This document shows, piece after piece, positions 7,043-16,057 of a DNA stretch of 64,000 nucleotides. Origin of the DNA: Loktanella sp. SALINAS62 (GTDB taxonomy: Bacteria > Pseudomonadota > Alphaproteobacteria > Rhodobacterales > Rhodobacteraceae). Where the stretch lies: assembly GCF_018263905.1 (NCBI RefSeq), contig NZ_JAAFZU010000015.1, positions 20,890-84,889 on the forward strand. Reading direction: 5' to 3'. The first letter of the stretch is position 1. Each line of letters starts with the position of its first letter. The notes under the pieces were generated by a model. The model worked only from the letters and a program-made list of their open reading frames with translations. It was not told where the DNA came from and searched no databases. The position numbers and the translations under genes are program-made.

Positions 7043-8656
7043 ATGAAGAAACTGCTTCTTTCAACAGCGATTGCGCTGACGGCAACCGGCGCGCTTGCGC
7101 AGGTCGATGAAAACGCACCGCAGGGCGGGGACATGGTCGTCACTTATCAGGACGATGTTGCGACCCTTGATCCCGCAATCGGCTACGACTGGCAGAACTG
7201 GTCGATGATCAAATCGCTTTTCGATGGCCTGATGGGCTACGAGCCCGGCACGACGATCCTGCGCAACGAACTTGCGGAAAACCATGAGGTCAGCGAAGAC
7301 GGTCTGGTGCACACCTTTACCCTGAAAGACGGGATCAAGTTTCACAACGGGCGGGAAATCACGGCAGAGGACGTGAAATATTCGCTCGACCGTGTGACGA
7401 ACCCCGAAACGCGTAGCCCCGGCGCCGGCTTTTTCGGCCAAATTGCAGGTTTTGACGCGTGGAATTCAGGAGAAGGCGAAGGTCTGTCCGGGATCACGGT
7501 GATTGACGACAAGACGCTTGAAATAACCCTGTCGCGCCCCGATGCCACCTTTGGCCACGTTATGGCGCTGAATTTTGCGTCAATCGTGCCGCGCGAAGCT
7601 GTGGAAGAGGCCGGTGAGGATTTTGGACGTCAGCCCGTCGGATCGGGCGCGTTTCAGTTGGCAGAATGGACGCCCGGCCAGCGGCTCGTGTTCGAGCGTT
7701 TCGAGGATTACCACCGTGCAGGTGTGCCAAAGTTGGACCAAGTGACATTTGAAATCGGACTTGACCCGACGGTCGCTTTGCTGCGGCTGCAGAACGGTGA
7801 AGCGGATGTGCCGGGCGACGGCATCCCGCCCGCGCAATTTCTTCAGGTCGTCAACGACGCAGAGCTTGAAGACCAGATTGTCGAAGGCGGACAGCTGCAG
7901 ACAGGCTATATCACGATGAACACGCAAATGGCGCCGTTCGACAACGTCGACGTACGCAAAGCGTTGAACATGGCGATCAACAAGGACCGCATTGTCCAGA
8001 TGATCAACAATCGCGCCGTTCCCGCCAACCAGCCGCTGCCGCCGACCATGCCAGGTTATGCAGAGGATTACGAAGGCTACGCCTATGATCCCGAAGCGGC
8101 ACGACAGATGCTTGCAGATGCGGGATTTGCCGATGGTTTCGAGACCGAGCTTTATGTCATGAACGTCGACCCGAACCCACGCATCGCGCAGGCGATCCAG
8201 CAGGACCTCAGCCAGATCGGTGTGAACGCCGAAATTCGCAGCCTCGCGCAATCCAACGTGATTGCCGCCGGTGGCGAGGCAGATCAGGCACCGATGATCT
8301 GGTCGGGTGGCATGGCTTGGATCGCAGACTTTCCGGACCCGTCAAACTTCTACGGGCCGATCCTTGGTTGCGCCGGTGCAACCCCCGGCGGCTGGAACTG
8401 GTCATGGTACTGCAACGAAGAGATTGATCAGCGCGCGGCAGACGCCGATGCGATGGTCGGGGACGAGTCCGCGCGTGAAGAGGCATGGCGTCAAATCTAC
8501 GTCGACATCATGGACGAAGCACCATGGATTCCGGTCTTTAATGAGCAGCGGTTTACGCTCCACTCTGAAAACGTCGCTGGCGATGACAGTCTGTTCGTTG
8601 ATCCGGTCCACATCCCGGTCAACTACGACTACATCTTCTCGACCGAGGCGCAGTAA
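7043..8656 (+). CDS. ABC substrate-binding protein, SBP family 5 (DppA/OppA-like)
   Basis: 537 residues with a Sec signal (MKKLLLSTAIALTATGALAQ). The family-5 pattern is clear: TLDPAIGYDWQNWSMIKSLF, LRNELAENHEVSEDGLVHTF, FHNGREITAEDVKYSLDR, VGSGAFQLAEWTPGQRLVFE, and the C-terminal ADFPDPSNFY. It captures the ligand in the periplasm for the DppBC-like channel. Placement between permeases and amidase, under AmiC/AmiR, suggests an amide-containing ligand; specificity cannot be read from sequence. The gene sits 19 bases after the permease with AGTGGAGAAA as ribosome-binding region. Confidence 0.88.
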   Translation: MKKLLLSTAIALTATGALAQVDENAPQGGDMVVTYQDDVATLDPAIGYDWQNWSMIKSLFDGLMGYEPGTTILRNELAENHEVSEDGLVHTFTLKDGIKFHNGREITAEDVKYSLDRVTNPETRSPGAGFFGQIAGFDAWNSGEGEGLSGITVIDDKTLEITLSRPDATFGHVMALNFASIVPREAVEEAGEDFGRQPVGSGAFQLAEWTPGQRLVFERFEDYHRAGVPKLDQVTFEIGLDPTVALLRLQNGEADVPGDGIPPAQFLQVVNDAELEDQIVEGGQLQTGYITMNTQMAPFDNVDVRKALNMAINKDRIVQMINNRAVPANQPLPPTMPGYAEDYEGYAYDPEAARQMLADAGFADGFETELYVMNVDPNPRIAQAIQQDLSQIGVNAEIRSLAQSNVIAAGGEADQAPMIWSGGMAWIADFPDPSNFYGPILGCAGATPGGWNWSWYCNEEIDQRAADADAMVGDESAREEAWRQIYVDIMDEAPWIPVFNEQRFTLHSENVAGDDSLFVDPVHIPVNYDYIFSTEAQ

Positions 8657-8662
8657 TCCGGC

Positions 8663-9604
8663 ATGTGCAAGAACTGCGATTACACCATCCACGGTCATCA
8701 TCATCACGGGTGGGATCATGCGATCCCCCCCGCACAGACGGTGGCACCCGGCAGTCGGTTGCATTTTCAGTGCCTCGACAGTTCGGGCGGTCAGTTCACC
8801 AAGGACAGCACGTCCGCCGACGTGCCAACGCTGGATTTCGGCAAGATCAATCCGGTCACCGGTCCCATCTACGTAGATGGGGCCGAGCCGGGGGATATCC
8901 TGAAGGTCCAAATCGAAGCGTTTCATCCTTCGGGTTTTGGGTGGACTGCAAACATTCCGGGGTTCGGCCTGCTGGCCGACCAGTTCACAGAGCCACATCT
9001 TAAGATCTGGGATTACAACCCGGACACCTTGGAACCGGCGCTGTTTTCGGACATCGCCAAGGTTCCGTTGAAACCTTTTGCCGGAACTATCGGTCTTGCC
9101 CCAGCAGAGGCCGGGTTGCATTCTGTGGTGCCGCCGCGACGGATGGGTGGCAACCTTGATATCCGCGATCTGGCGGCGGGAACGACGTTATACCTGCCGG
9201 TCGAGGTTGCGGGTGCGCTGTTTTCTATTGGGGACACACATGCCGCACAGGGCGACGGAGAGGTCTGTGGCACAGCGATCGAGTCGCCGATGGATGTCGA
9301 GGTGACGCTTGACCTCGTGAAGCAGGAAAAACTTGCTTTTCCACGGTTCACCACCCCCGGCCCGGTCACCCGGCATCTTGATGCCAAGGGATATGAGGTG
9401 ACGACTGGCATCGGACCGGACATGATGACCGGTGCAAAGGACGCTGTTTCCGCAATGGTGGACCTTTTGTGCAAGCATCACGGCTTTGCCGCCGAAGACG
9501 CCTATCTGCTGTGTTCCGTGGCAGGCGATCTTCGGATTTCCGAGATCGTGGATATGCCGAACTGGGTCGTGTCGTTCTACTTTCCGCGGATCGTTCTGGA
9601 ATGA
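8663..9604 (+). CDS. fmdA: Formamidase/acetamidase (FmdA/AmdA family)
   Basis: 313 residues of the FmdA_AmdA family. The N-terminus has the family's histidine-rich motif followed by GWDHAIPPA (HGHHHHGWDH, residues 10-19), then FQCLDSSGGQ and TGPIYVDGAEPGDILKV. Mid-protein GGNLDIRDLAAGTTLYLPV and FSIGDTHAAQGDGEVCGTAIE carry conserved acidic and histidine residues, and AYLLCSVAGDLRISEIVD closes the fold. Hydrolyses formamide, acetamide or related short amides to ammonia and the acid in the cytoplasm. It is the catabolic enzyme of this operon. Overlaps the following ATPase gene by 4 bases. Confidence 0.9.
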   Translation: MCKNCDYTIHGHHHHGWDHAIPPAQTVAPGSRLHFQCLDSSGGQFTKDSTSADVPTLDFGKINPVTGPIYVDGAEPGDILKVQIEAFHPSGFGWTANIPGFGLLADQFTEPHLKIWDYNPDTLEPALFSDIAKVPLKPFAGTIGLAPAEAGLHSVVPPRRMGGNLDIRDLAAGTTLYLPVEVAGALFSIGDTHAAQGDGEVCGTAIESPMDVEVTLDLVKQEKLAFPRFTTPGPVTRHLDAKGYEVTTGIGPDMMTGAKDAVSAMVDLLCKHHGFAAEDAYLLCSVAGDLRISEIVDMPNWVVSFYFPRIVLE

Positions 9605-11385
9605 GTGACGCTTTGAACAACGGAGGGGGCGGTGACCGCCCCCTCTTGACCGTGCGGGACCTGAAAGTGCAGGTCGCAACGCAGGCAGGGGCAAAGACGG
9701 TTCTTGACGGGCTGTCCTTTGACTTGGTGTCGGGCGAAACGCTGGCACTGGCAGGCGAAAGCGGCTCTGGTAAATCGATGACTGCACTGGCCATCATGGG
9801 GCTTCTTCCCAAGCCGATGGCGCGGATCGCGGGCGGCACAATCAAACTGGGCGCGGACGAACTGACCGGGCTGGACGAGCGTGGTTACCGCAAGATCCGC
9901 TCTGCGCGGATTGCCATGATCTTTCAAGAGCCGATGACGTCGCTCAATCCACTGATGACAGTGGAACGGCAGCTTAGCGAGGTGCTGCTGGAGCACGATA
10001 TCTGCGACAGATCAGAGGCCCCGAACCGAGCGCTGAAGTTGTTGCAAGACGTACGCCTGACCGAACCCGAACGTCGCCTGAAGCAATACCCCCACGAGCT
10101 TTCGGGCGGCATGCGACAACGCGTGATGATTGCCATTGCGCTGGCCTGCGATCCCGAAATCCTGATTGCGGATGAACCGACCACGGCGCTTGACGTGACT
10201 GTGCAGGCAGAGATCCTTGATCTTATCCGCACCTTACAGTCCCAACACGGCACGGCAGTTCTGATGATTACCCACGATATGGGTGTGGTGGCCGAAATGG
10301 CGGACCGTGTGATCATCCTGCGTGAAGGCAAACAGGTAGAGGCGGCACCGGTCCATGATCTGTTCTCTGCACCGCGAACGGACTACGCGCGGACGCTGCT
10401 TGCCGCCGTTCCGCGACTGGGGACTGCACCCGCACGGCCCGTTTCCGAAAGCCGCAACAAAATCGTCGAGGTCGACGACCTGAGCGTCCGCTTTGACATC
10501 ACGGGCGGCTTTCTGGGCCGCACCGTTGCCCGGGTCCATGCGGTCGAAAGCGTTTCATTTCATATTCGAGAGAAAGAGACACTGGCGCTGGTCGGCGAGT
10601 CCGGCTGTGGAAAATCGACCATTGGAAAGGCGCTTTTGGGTCTGGTCCCGTGGGATGGATCGGTACGTGTAAACGGCGTCCAGACGCTGGGTCGATCGCG
10701 TGCCGCGATGCGTCCCGTCCTGCGTGACATACAGATGGTATTTCAGGACCCTGGCGCATCGATGGATGCGCGGATGACCGTCGGAGAGCAGGTGGTCGAG
10801 CCGATGCGCGTGCACGGATTGGCAAAGGGGTCCGAACTTGATGATCGGGCCGAATGGCTGTTCAAACGGGTTGGACTGTCGCCTGACATGCTGTCGCGGT
10901 TTCCACACGAGTTTTCCGGTGGCCAGCGACAAAGGGTCTGCATCGCGCGGGCACTGTCACTGTCGCCCAAGGTCATTGTGGCAGACGAAAGCGTTTCGGC
11001 GCTTGATGTCAGCGTACAGGCACAGGTTCTGGACCTGCTACAGGAACTTCAGGAAGAAGACGGGTTGTCCTACCTCTTTATCAGTCACGACATGGCTGTC
11101 ATCGAACAGGTGGCCGACCGCGTGATGGTGATGCGGCTTGGACAGGTGGTGGAAGAAGGGCCGCGCGACGCAGTGCTCCGCGATCCGCAACACGCCTATA
11201 CCAAACGCCTGATCTCGGCCGTGCCGATCCCCGATCCAACGCGGACGCGCCCGCCCATGCCGGACATCGCGGGTGTCGAAAATACGAGCCCTATTTTTTC
11301 TGTGGGCCAATCACCCGTCCGCATCAAGCTTACTGAATTGAAGCAGGGCCACCGCGTTGCCCGTTCTGAAGCGGCATCGCTCTGA
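9601..11385 (+). CDS. Fused dual ABC ATPase for dipeptide/nickel-type transporter (DppD-DppF)
   Basis: 594 residues, a fusion of two complete ABC ATPases. First half: Walker A GESGSGKS (52-59), signature LSGGMRQRVMIAIAL, Walker B ILIADEPTTALD. Second half: Walker A GESGCGKST (from residue 332), signature FSGGQRQRVCIARAL, Walker B VIVADESVSALD. In the second Walker B the usual DEP is DES, a common variant. Each half ends with the oligopeptide-transporter extension (YARTLLAAVP, YTKRLISAVPIPDP). Start ATG at 9601 overlaps the amidase stop as ATGA. It powers the DppBC-like channel encoded upstream; single-chain DppDF fusions are common in alphaproteobacteria. Confidence 0.9.
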   Translation: MSDALNNGGGGDRPLLTVRDLKVQVATQAGAKTVLDGLSFDLVSGETLALAGESGSGKSMTALAIMGLLPKPMARIAGGTIKLGADELTGLDERGYRKIRSARIAMIFQEPMTSLNPLMTVERQLSEVLLEHDICDRSEAPNRALKLLQDVRLTEPERRLKQYPHELSGGMRQRVMIAIALACDPEILIADEPTTALDVTVQAEILDLIRTLQSQHGTAVLMITHDMGVVAEMADRVIILREGKQVEAAPVHDLFSAPRTDYARTLLAAVPRLGTAPARPVSESRNKIVEVDDLSVRFDITGGFLGRTVARVHAVESVSFHIREKETLALVGESGCGKSTIGKALLGLVPWDGSVRVNGVQTLGRSRAAMRPVLRDIQMVFQDPGASMDARMTVGEQVVEPMRVHGLAKGSELDDRAEWLFKRVGLSPDMLSRFPHEFSGGQRQRVCIARALSLSPKVIVADESVSALDVSVQAQVLDLLQELQEEDGLSYLFISHDMAVIEQVADRVMVMRLGQVVEEGPRDAVLRDPQHAYTKRLISAVPIPDPTRTRPPMPDIAGVENTSPIFSVGQSPVRIKLTELKQGHRVARSEAASL

Positions 11386-11451
11386 TAGTTCGCTAAACCG
11401 ATTAATTCAGCCTGTAGAGGACGGTGCGGTTCTGACCATGGCGCACGGTGT

Positions 11452-11472
11452 CGCCGAATGATGATTTCGGCG
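11452..11472 (+). terminator. Hairpin after the amide operon
   Basis: CGCCGAA (11452-11458) and TTCGGCG (11466-11472) form a perfect 7-bp stem with a 7-base loop, followed by a pyrimidine-rich stretch (CCTATCTCTTCTTTCC). A weak rho-independent terminator is plausible between the amide operon and yaeQ. Confidence 0.45.
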
Positions 11473-11541
11473 CCTATCTCTTCTTTCCACTGACCAACAG
11501 ACCGAGTAGTCATGCCCATTGTTAACGGCGCGGGGCAGACC

Positions 11542-12087
11542 ATGGCGCAAAATGCCACCATTTATAAAGTAGAATTGTCGGTCTCTGATATGGATCGCCA
11601 CTATTACGAAACCCATAAACTGACCGTTGCAAAGCATCCGTCAGAGACAGAGGCACGCCTGATGGTGCGCATCGTCGCCTTTGCACTGAATGCCCACGAA
11701 CATTTGGAAATGACCAAAGGACTGTCGACAGACGACGAGCCGGATATCTGGCAAAAAAGCCTCAGCGGCGAGATCGACTTGTGGGTGGCACTGGGGCTTC
11801 CGAGCGAAAAGATCATCCGACAATCAAGCAACAAAGCTGCGAAGATGATCGTCTATCCCTACGGCGGCAAGGTTGCAGAGGTGTGGTGGGACAAGGTCAA
11901 GAACGGCACCACCCGTTTCGACAATGTCCAAGTGGTCAATTTCTCCGAAGCCGACATGGCCGCACTGGAAAAGCTGGCCAGCCGCGCGATGAAGATTCAG
12001 GTCAATATCCAAGACGGCGACGTCATGGTCAGTGTCGATGAACATGTCGTCTACGTCACGCCCGAAATTTGGAAGCGCGCAGCATAG
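11542..12087 (+). CDS. yaeQ: YaeQ family protein
   Basis: 181 residues. The ATG at 11542 gives MAQNATIYKVELSVSDMDRHYY, matching the conserved YaeQ N-terminus, so the in-frame ATG at 11512 is not preferred. Other family signatures: KHPSETEARLMVRIVAFALNA, DEPDIWQKSLSGEIDLWVALG, and WWDKV near the middle. YaeQ has a PD-(D/E)XK nuclease-like fold of uncertain function; in enteric bacteria it was linked to compensation for RfaH loss. Standalone gene, unrelated in function to its neighbours as far as I can see. Confidence 0.9.
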   Translation: MAQNATIYKVELSVSDMDRHYYETHKLTVAKHPSETEARLMVRIVAFALNAHEHLEMTKGLSTDDEPDIWQKSLSGEIDLWVALGLPSEKIIRQSSNKAAKMIVYPYGGKVAEVWWDKVKNGTTRFDNVQVVNFSEADMAALEKLASRAMKIQVNIQDGDVMVSVDEHVVYVTPEIWKRAA

Positions 12088-12462
12088 GTTGCGTTAACCA
12101 AGGACCCAGCCGGATTTGCTGCCGCTGACCTGCCCCCCAATCAGGGTAGGTTGACGCTAAACCACCCCACCCTGCCCCACCACGGTGCATTCCGAACGCG
12201 TGCTTCTTGGCGGATAAAACACCTTTCACGGCGCCTTGGGGTTTCTTGAAGGTCAGGCTGTGAGAGTAGGCGCAAGGATCCGCGTGCAACACGGCTGAGG
12301 CGCGATATCGGCAGTTCAAATTTTAAGAGCCACTGCAGAATGTGGTCGCGCCTGTGAGCGATTTTCACAACTGATTTAACCTCCAAACAAACCGCCCTGA
12401 TGCAAAGGAATGTTGCCCGAACGTACAAATTCGAATAACTAGATGTGATGGGGGGGGACATC
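12088..12462. other. Intergenic region without a recognised gene
   Basis: About 375 bases. Open frames here have no family features. The last part (12429-12436) contains ATTCGAAT, two half-sites of the SoxR/SqrR-type box with no spacer, 27 bases before the start of the MBL-fold gene; this is weaker than the three N8 boxes in the sox cluster. A purine stretch GGGGGGGA serves as ribosome-binding site for the next gene. Confidence 0.4.
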
Positions 12463-13380
12463 ATGAAATTCACGCGACGCAGTATTCTGAAGACAGCCGC
12501 CTGCGCTCCGTTGTCGGCCTTGGCGTGGCCGAGTCTCGCAATTTCGCAGGTTCAGATTGGCGATGCCACTCTGACGACTGTCAGCGATGGACATCTGGTT
12601 CTTCCCAAAGACTTGGTCTTTGACGCGATGCCGCAGGAAGATTTGGCGCAGCTGTTGTCGGCTTTCGACCTGCGTTCCGATCAGCTGGAGCCGGAGTGCA
12701 ATCTGACCCTTTATCAAGACGGCACCAGAACCGTATTGTTCGATGCAGGATCTGGTCCTGATTTTATGCCGACGGCAGGGCGTGTTCTGGATAGCCTATC
12801 GGCGTTGGCGGTCTCGGCTCAGGATATAACGCATCTGGTATTCACTCATGCACACCCCGACCATATCTGGGGCACGTTAGACGATTTTGGCGACCCGCTG
12901 TTTTCAAATGCTTTGCATCTGATGGGACAGAATGAATGGGACTATTGGTGGAACCCACAAACCGTCGATACGATCGGCAGCGCGCGTCAGACTTTCGCCG
13001 TTGGGGCAAAGAACAGGATGACGGCTTTGGAGGATCGTTTTGAATTCTTTCAGGACGGCCAAGAGTTACTGCCCGGAATTCAAGCCATCGAAAGCCCCGG
13101 ACATACACCGGGGCACATGAGTTTCGAGGTGCGTCAAGGCACCCAAGCCGTATTTGTGACGGGCGACGCCATCGGAAATCATCACATCGCATTCCGCAGA
13201 CCCATGTGGCCCAGCGGGTCGGATCAGGATGTGGAACAGGCGATTGCGACCCGCCAACGCCTGTTCGACCGCATCATCATCGACGATTTGGCCATCGCAG
13301 GCTTTCATCTACCCAATGGTGGCGTGGGCCGGGTCGAGGCTGTGGAAGACGGATATCGTTTTGTGCAGGATCCCACATGA
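12463..13380 (+). CDS. MBL-fold metallohydrolase with signal peptide (SoxH-like)
   Basis: 305 residues; ATG at 12463 follows a G-rich ribosome-binding site and yields MKFTRRSILKTAACAPLSALA, a Tat-type signal. The metallo-beta-lactamase metal site is intact: FTHAHPDHIWG (HxHxDH), SPGHTPGHMSFE (third His), VTGDAI (bridging Asp) and a final AGFHLP His. It therefore should bind two metal ions and hydrolyse a substrate in the periplasm. The downstream gene encodes a second MBL-fold protein, overlapping by 4 bases, and both converge on the sox operon. SoxH-type hydrolases accompany sox clusters; their substrate is not established. Confidence 0.8.
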   Translation: MKFTRRSILKTAACAPLSALAWPSLAISQVQIGDATLTTVSDGHLVLPKDLVFDAMPQEDLAQLLSAFDLRSDQLEPECNLTLYQDGTRTVLFDAGSGPDFMPTAGRVLDSLSALAVSAQDITHLVFTHAHPDHIWGTLDDFGDPLFSNALHLMGQNEWDYWWNPQTVDTIGSARQTFAVGAKNRMTALEDRFEFFQDGQELLPGIQAIESPGHTPGHMSFEVRQGTQAVFVTGDAIGNHHIAFRRPMWPSGSDQDVEQAIATRQRLFDRIIIDDLAIAGFHLPNGGVGRVEAVEDGYRFVQDPT

Positions 13381-14321
13381 AACGCTTGCTTGCGCTTGCC
13401 CTTATCGGCTCACCAGTCTTTGCCAGCGAGGATATCGCGGACCAATACCCCGGTTCGCTGCTCTATTCCAAACCGGTCGAAGTCATCCCCCACGTCTGGT
13501 CGGCCATCGGGGCAACCGCGCCGCCCACATATGAAAACGCAGGCCATAACAATAACCTTAGCTTTATCGTGACGGGAGATGGCGTGGTCGTGGTGAACGG
13601 GGGCGCGTCCTATCATCTGGCAGAAGCGCTGCATGCCGAAATCCATGCCATAACAGACCAGCCCGTCAAACTGGTTATTGACGAGAATGGACAAGGCCAC
13701 GCGATGCTGGGCAATGCATACTGGGCCACGCAGGACGTACCGATCCTTGCCCATGTTGACGCAGCAGCCCATTTCGAACGCGATGGCCCGCAAACGCTGC
13801 GCCAGCATCAGGACGTACTAAAAGAGCGATCCAATGGCACGGTGCTGACACCGCCGACAGAGACATTTGACGACAGCCGCACCATCAAAATGGGGAACAT
13901 GCGGATCGAAATCCTGCATCTTGGCCCTGCCCACGGTCCCGGTGACACGCAGGTCTGGCTTCCTGATCTTGGTCTGGTGATCGCAGGGGACATTGCGTTT
14001 CACGAGCGGATGTTGCCGATCTTTGACGACACGAACACGCGCGACTGGATCGAAACATGGGAAACCGCATTCGAACCGCTGGGTGCGACCTATGTCATTC
14101 CGGGCCATGGCCATCCGACCAACATGGATCAGGTGCGGCGCTATACCCACGACTACCTGGTCTTTCTGCGCGCGCGGATCGCAGAACATATCGACGCGGG
14201 CGGCGATCTCGCCGGGTCATACTACGTGGACCAATCGCCGTATGCCAAACTGGATACGTTCGAAGAGCTTGCAACAAAAAACGCCGGTCGCGTCTACGAA
14301 CAGATGGAATTCGATTTCTGA
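13377..14321 (+). CDS. MBL-fold protein with degenerate metal motif (SoxH/quinoprotein-relay type)
   Basis: 314 residues; ATG at 13377 overlaps the previous stop (ATGA). Sec signal MKRLLALALIGSPVFA. The fold is recognisable from FIVTGDGVVVVNGGASYH, LHLGPAHGPGDTQVWLPD, IAGDIAF and IPGHGHPTNMD. The first motif, normally HxHxDH, reads ENGQGHAMLGNAYW (103-116), so only one histidine of that set remains, while the GxGH and GD motifs are kept. I recall similar replacements in MBL proteins of quinoprotein-associated gene sets, so this may be a subfamily trait rather than damage. Activity may need one metal or be lost. Confidence 0.75.
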   Translation: MKRLLALALIGSPVFASEDIADQYPGSLLYSKPVEVIPHVWSAIGATAPPTYENAGHNNNLSFIVTGDGVVVVNGGASYHLAEALHAEIHAITDQPVKLVIDENGQGHAMLGNAYWATQDVPILAHVDAAAHFERDGPQTLRQHQDVLKERSNGTVLTPPTETFDDSRTIKMGNMRIEILHLGPAHGPGDTQVWLPDLGLVIAGDIAFHERMLPIFDDTNTRDWIETWETAFEPLGATYVIPGHGHPTNMDQVRRYTHDYLVFLRARIAEHIDAGGDLAGSYYVDQSPYAKLDTFEELATKNAGRVYEQMEFDF

Positions 14322-14346
14322 AACAGGCCGCAGTGACGATCCCGGA

Positions 14347-15564
14347 TTACTGAGCGGCTACATCTACCCTCGCCAGATTGCACTGCGTCCACAGATCTTC
14401 CAGCGCATCGACAAGGCGGTCGATATCGCCGGGCGTGTGGACCGGCGACGGGGTGATGCGCAAACGCTCCGTCCCTTTGGGAACAGTCGGATAGTTGATC
14501 GGCTGGATATAAATGCCGTGGTCGTGCATCAAAAGATCGCTGATATATTTGCATTTGGCCGCATCGCCGACAATGACCGGGATGATATGGCTGGGGTTGT
14601 CGAGATGCGGCAGCCCTATCGCGTCCAGCCGGGCGCGAACTTCAGCGACATTGGCCTGATGCAACGCACGTTCCGTGCCACAGACCTTAAGATGTCTGAT
14701 GGAGGCGGTCGCCCCCGCAGCCACCGCGGGTGGCAACGCGGTCGTAAAGATGAATCCGCTGGCAAAGGACCGGACGAAATCGCAGAGCGCTGCACTGGCC
14801 GCAATATAGCCGCCCATCACGCCGAACGCTTTGCCCAAAGTGCCCTCGATCACCGTTATCCGGTCCATAAGGCCCTCTCGTTCGGCCACACCGCCGCCGC
14901 GCGGACCGTAAAGGCCCACGCCATGCACTTCGTCCAGATAGGTCATTGCGCCATAACGGTCGGCAAGGTCGCAGATTTCGGCGATGGGGGCGACGTCTCC
15001 ATCCATTGAATAGACCGATTCGAATGCGATCAGCTTGGGCACATCCGGCGGAAGTGCTGCCAGTTTTTGTTCAAGATCGGCAACGTCGTTGTGTTTCCAG
15101 ACAACCTTGGACGCGCCAGAATGACGAATGCCCTCTATCATCGAGGCATGGTTCAACGCGTCCGACAGCACCACACAGCCGGGGATGCGCGACGCCAAAG
15201 TGCCAAGTGCTGCCCAATTTGACACGTAGCCAGAGGTAAACAGCAGCGCATCGGCTTTGCCATGCAGGTCGGCCAGCTCGGCCTCCAGTTCTACATGGGC
15301 GTGGGTCGTGCCGGAAATGTTGCGCGTGCCCCCCGCCCCTGCACCGGTACTGTCGAGCGTGTCATGCATCGCCTCTAACACCTTTGGGTGTTGTCCCATG
15401 CCAAGGTAATCGTTGGAACACCAGATGGTCACATAGGCTGGGCCAGTATGACAGCGCGCCTGCGGGAAATTGCCCCGCAGACGTTCCAGTTCGGCAAAGG
15501 TGCGATAGTTGCCCTGATCGCGCAGCAGGTCGAGTTCGGATCGAAAATAGGCGTCAAAATCCAT
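14347..15564 (-). CDS. hemA: 5-aminolevulinate synthase (Shemin pathway)
   Basis: 405 residues of the alpha-oxoamine synthase family, full length. Hallmarks: [47 protein letters not shown], and the PLP lysine in [14 protein letters not shown]. Condenses glycine and succinyl-CoA to 5-aminolevulinate, committing carbon to heme. It is the last gene of the sox operon, its start overlapping the DUF302 stop by one base. Alphaproteobacteria often have two ALAS isozymes; this copy is placed to raise heme supply when the many Sox c-type cytochromes are made. That link is inferred from position. Confidence 0.92.
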   Translation of the reverse strand: MDFDAYFRSELDLLRDQGNYRTFAELERLRGNFPQARCHTGPAYVTIWCSNDYLGMGQHPKVLEAMHDTLDSTGAGAGGTRNISGTTHAHVELEAELADLHGKADALLFTSGYVSNWAALGTLASRIPGCVVLSDALNHASMIEGIRHSGASKVVWKHNDVADLEQKLAALPPDVPKLIAFESVYSMDGDVAPIAEICDLADRYGAMTYLDEVHGVGLYGPRGGGVAEREGLMDRITVIEGTLGKAFGVMGGYIAASAALCDFVRSFASGFIFTTALPPAVAAGATASIRHLKVCGTERALHQANVAEVRARLDAIGLPHLDNPSHIIPVIVGDAAKCKYISDLLMHDHGIYIQPINYPTVPKGTERLRITPSPVHTPGDIDRLVDALEDLWTQCNLARVDVAAQ

Positions 15565-16001
15565 CAGAACGCCGTCGCCTCTGCCACGATGTCCGACAGC
15601 AGGGTCTGCACGGCCTGCATCGGGCCATCGGGATAGCTGCGGTATCCCACCGCCACGTCACCGCCCTGATCGGCAACGAAAATGCCGTAGGGACAGTGGA
15701 CGATGTTCATCGGATCAGCCTCCATCACCTGACGGCTGACCACGGCAGAGCAAAATATAAAAATTTCGGCGGCGCCGAATATCACCTCATCGCTGCCAAC
15801 GTCGCTGCCGGTTCGGTTCAGCATGTCGCCCACATGGCTGACATAGTCGATGACAAGACCCTTGTTCACGATGGCATTTTCAACAGCAAAGGTCGCATCA
15901 TCAAAAGTACCGTCGAATAGGGTCGTCACGACCATTTGGGCTTTTGCGGCTGTGGCCAACGGCAGAACCGCGGCGATGACCAGTGATTTCAGAATGCGCA
16001 T
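15564..16001 (-). CDS. DUF302 domain protein, periplasmic
   Basis: 145 residues with a Sec signal ([21 protein letters not shown]). The rest follows the DUF302 pattern: [29 protein letters not shown], then [31 protein letters not shown]. One conserved Cys in IFCSA and one in VHCPYG are visible. DUF302 proteins are small periplasmic proteins of unknown role, often found in sulfur-oxidation gene sets. Here it lies between soxF and hemA in the same direction and shares the TGATG junction with hemA, so it is part of the operon. Function unknown. Confidence 0.75.
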   Translation of the reverse strand: MRILKSLVIAAVLPLATAAKAQMVVTTLFDGTFDDATFAVENAIVNKGLVIDYVSHVGDMLNRTGSDVGSDEVIFGAAEIFIFCSAVVSRQVMEADPMNIVHCPYGIFVADQGGDVAVGYRSYPDGPMQAVQTLLSDIVAEATAF

Positions 16002-16026
16002 AATGAACCTTTCGTGGATCAGGATA

Positions 16027-16049
16027 CCCCGCCCCTGACAGGGCCGGGG
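16027..16049 (-). other. GC hairpin between soxF and the DUF302 gene
   Basis: CCCCGCCCCTG (16027-16037) and CAGGGCCGGGG (16039-16049) pair over 11 positions with one mismatch and a minimal loop. No U-run follows on the minus strand, so a true terminator is unlikely; it may slow 3' decay of the upstream sox message or attenuate the tail of the operon. Confidence 0.4.
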
Positions 16050-16057
16050 TGAATTTT

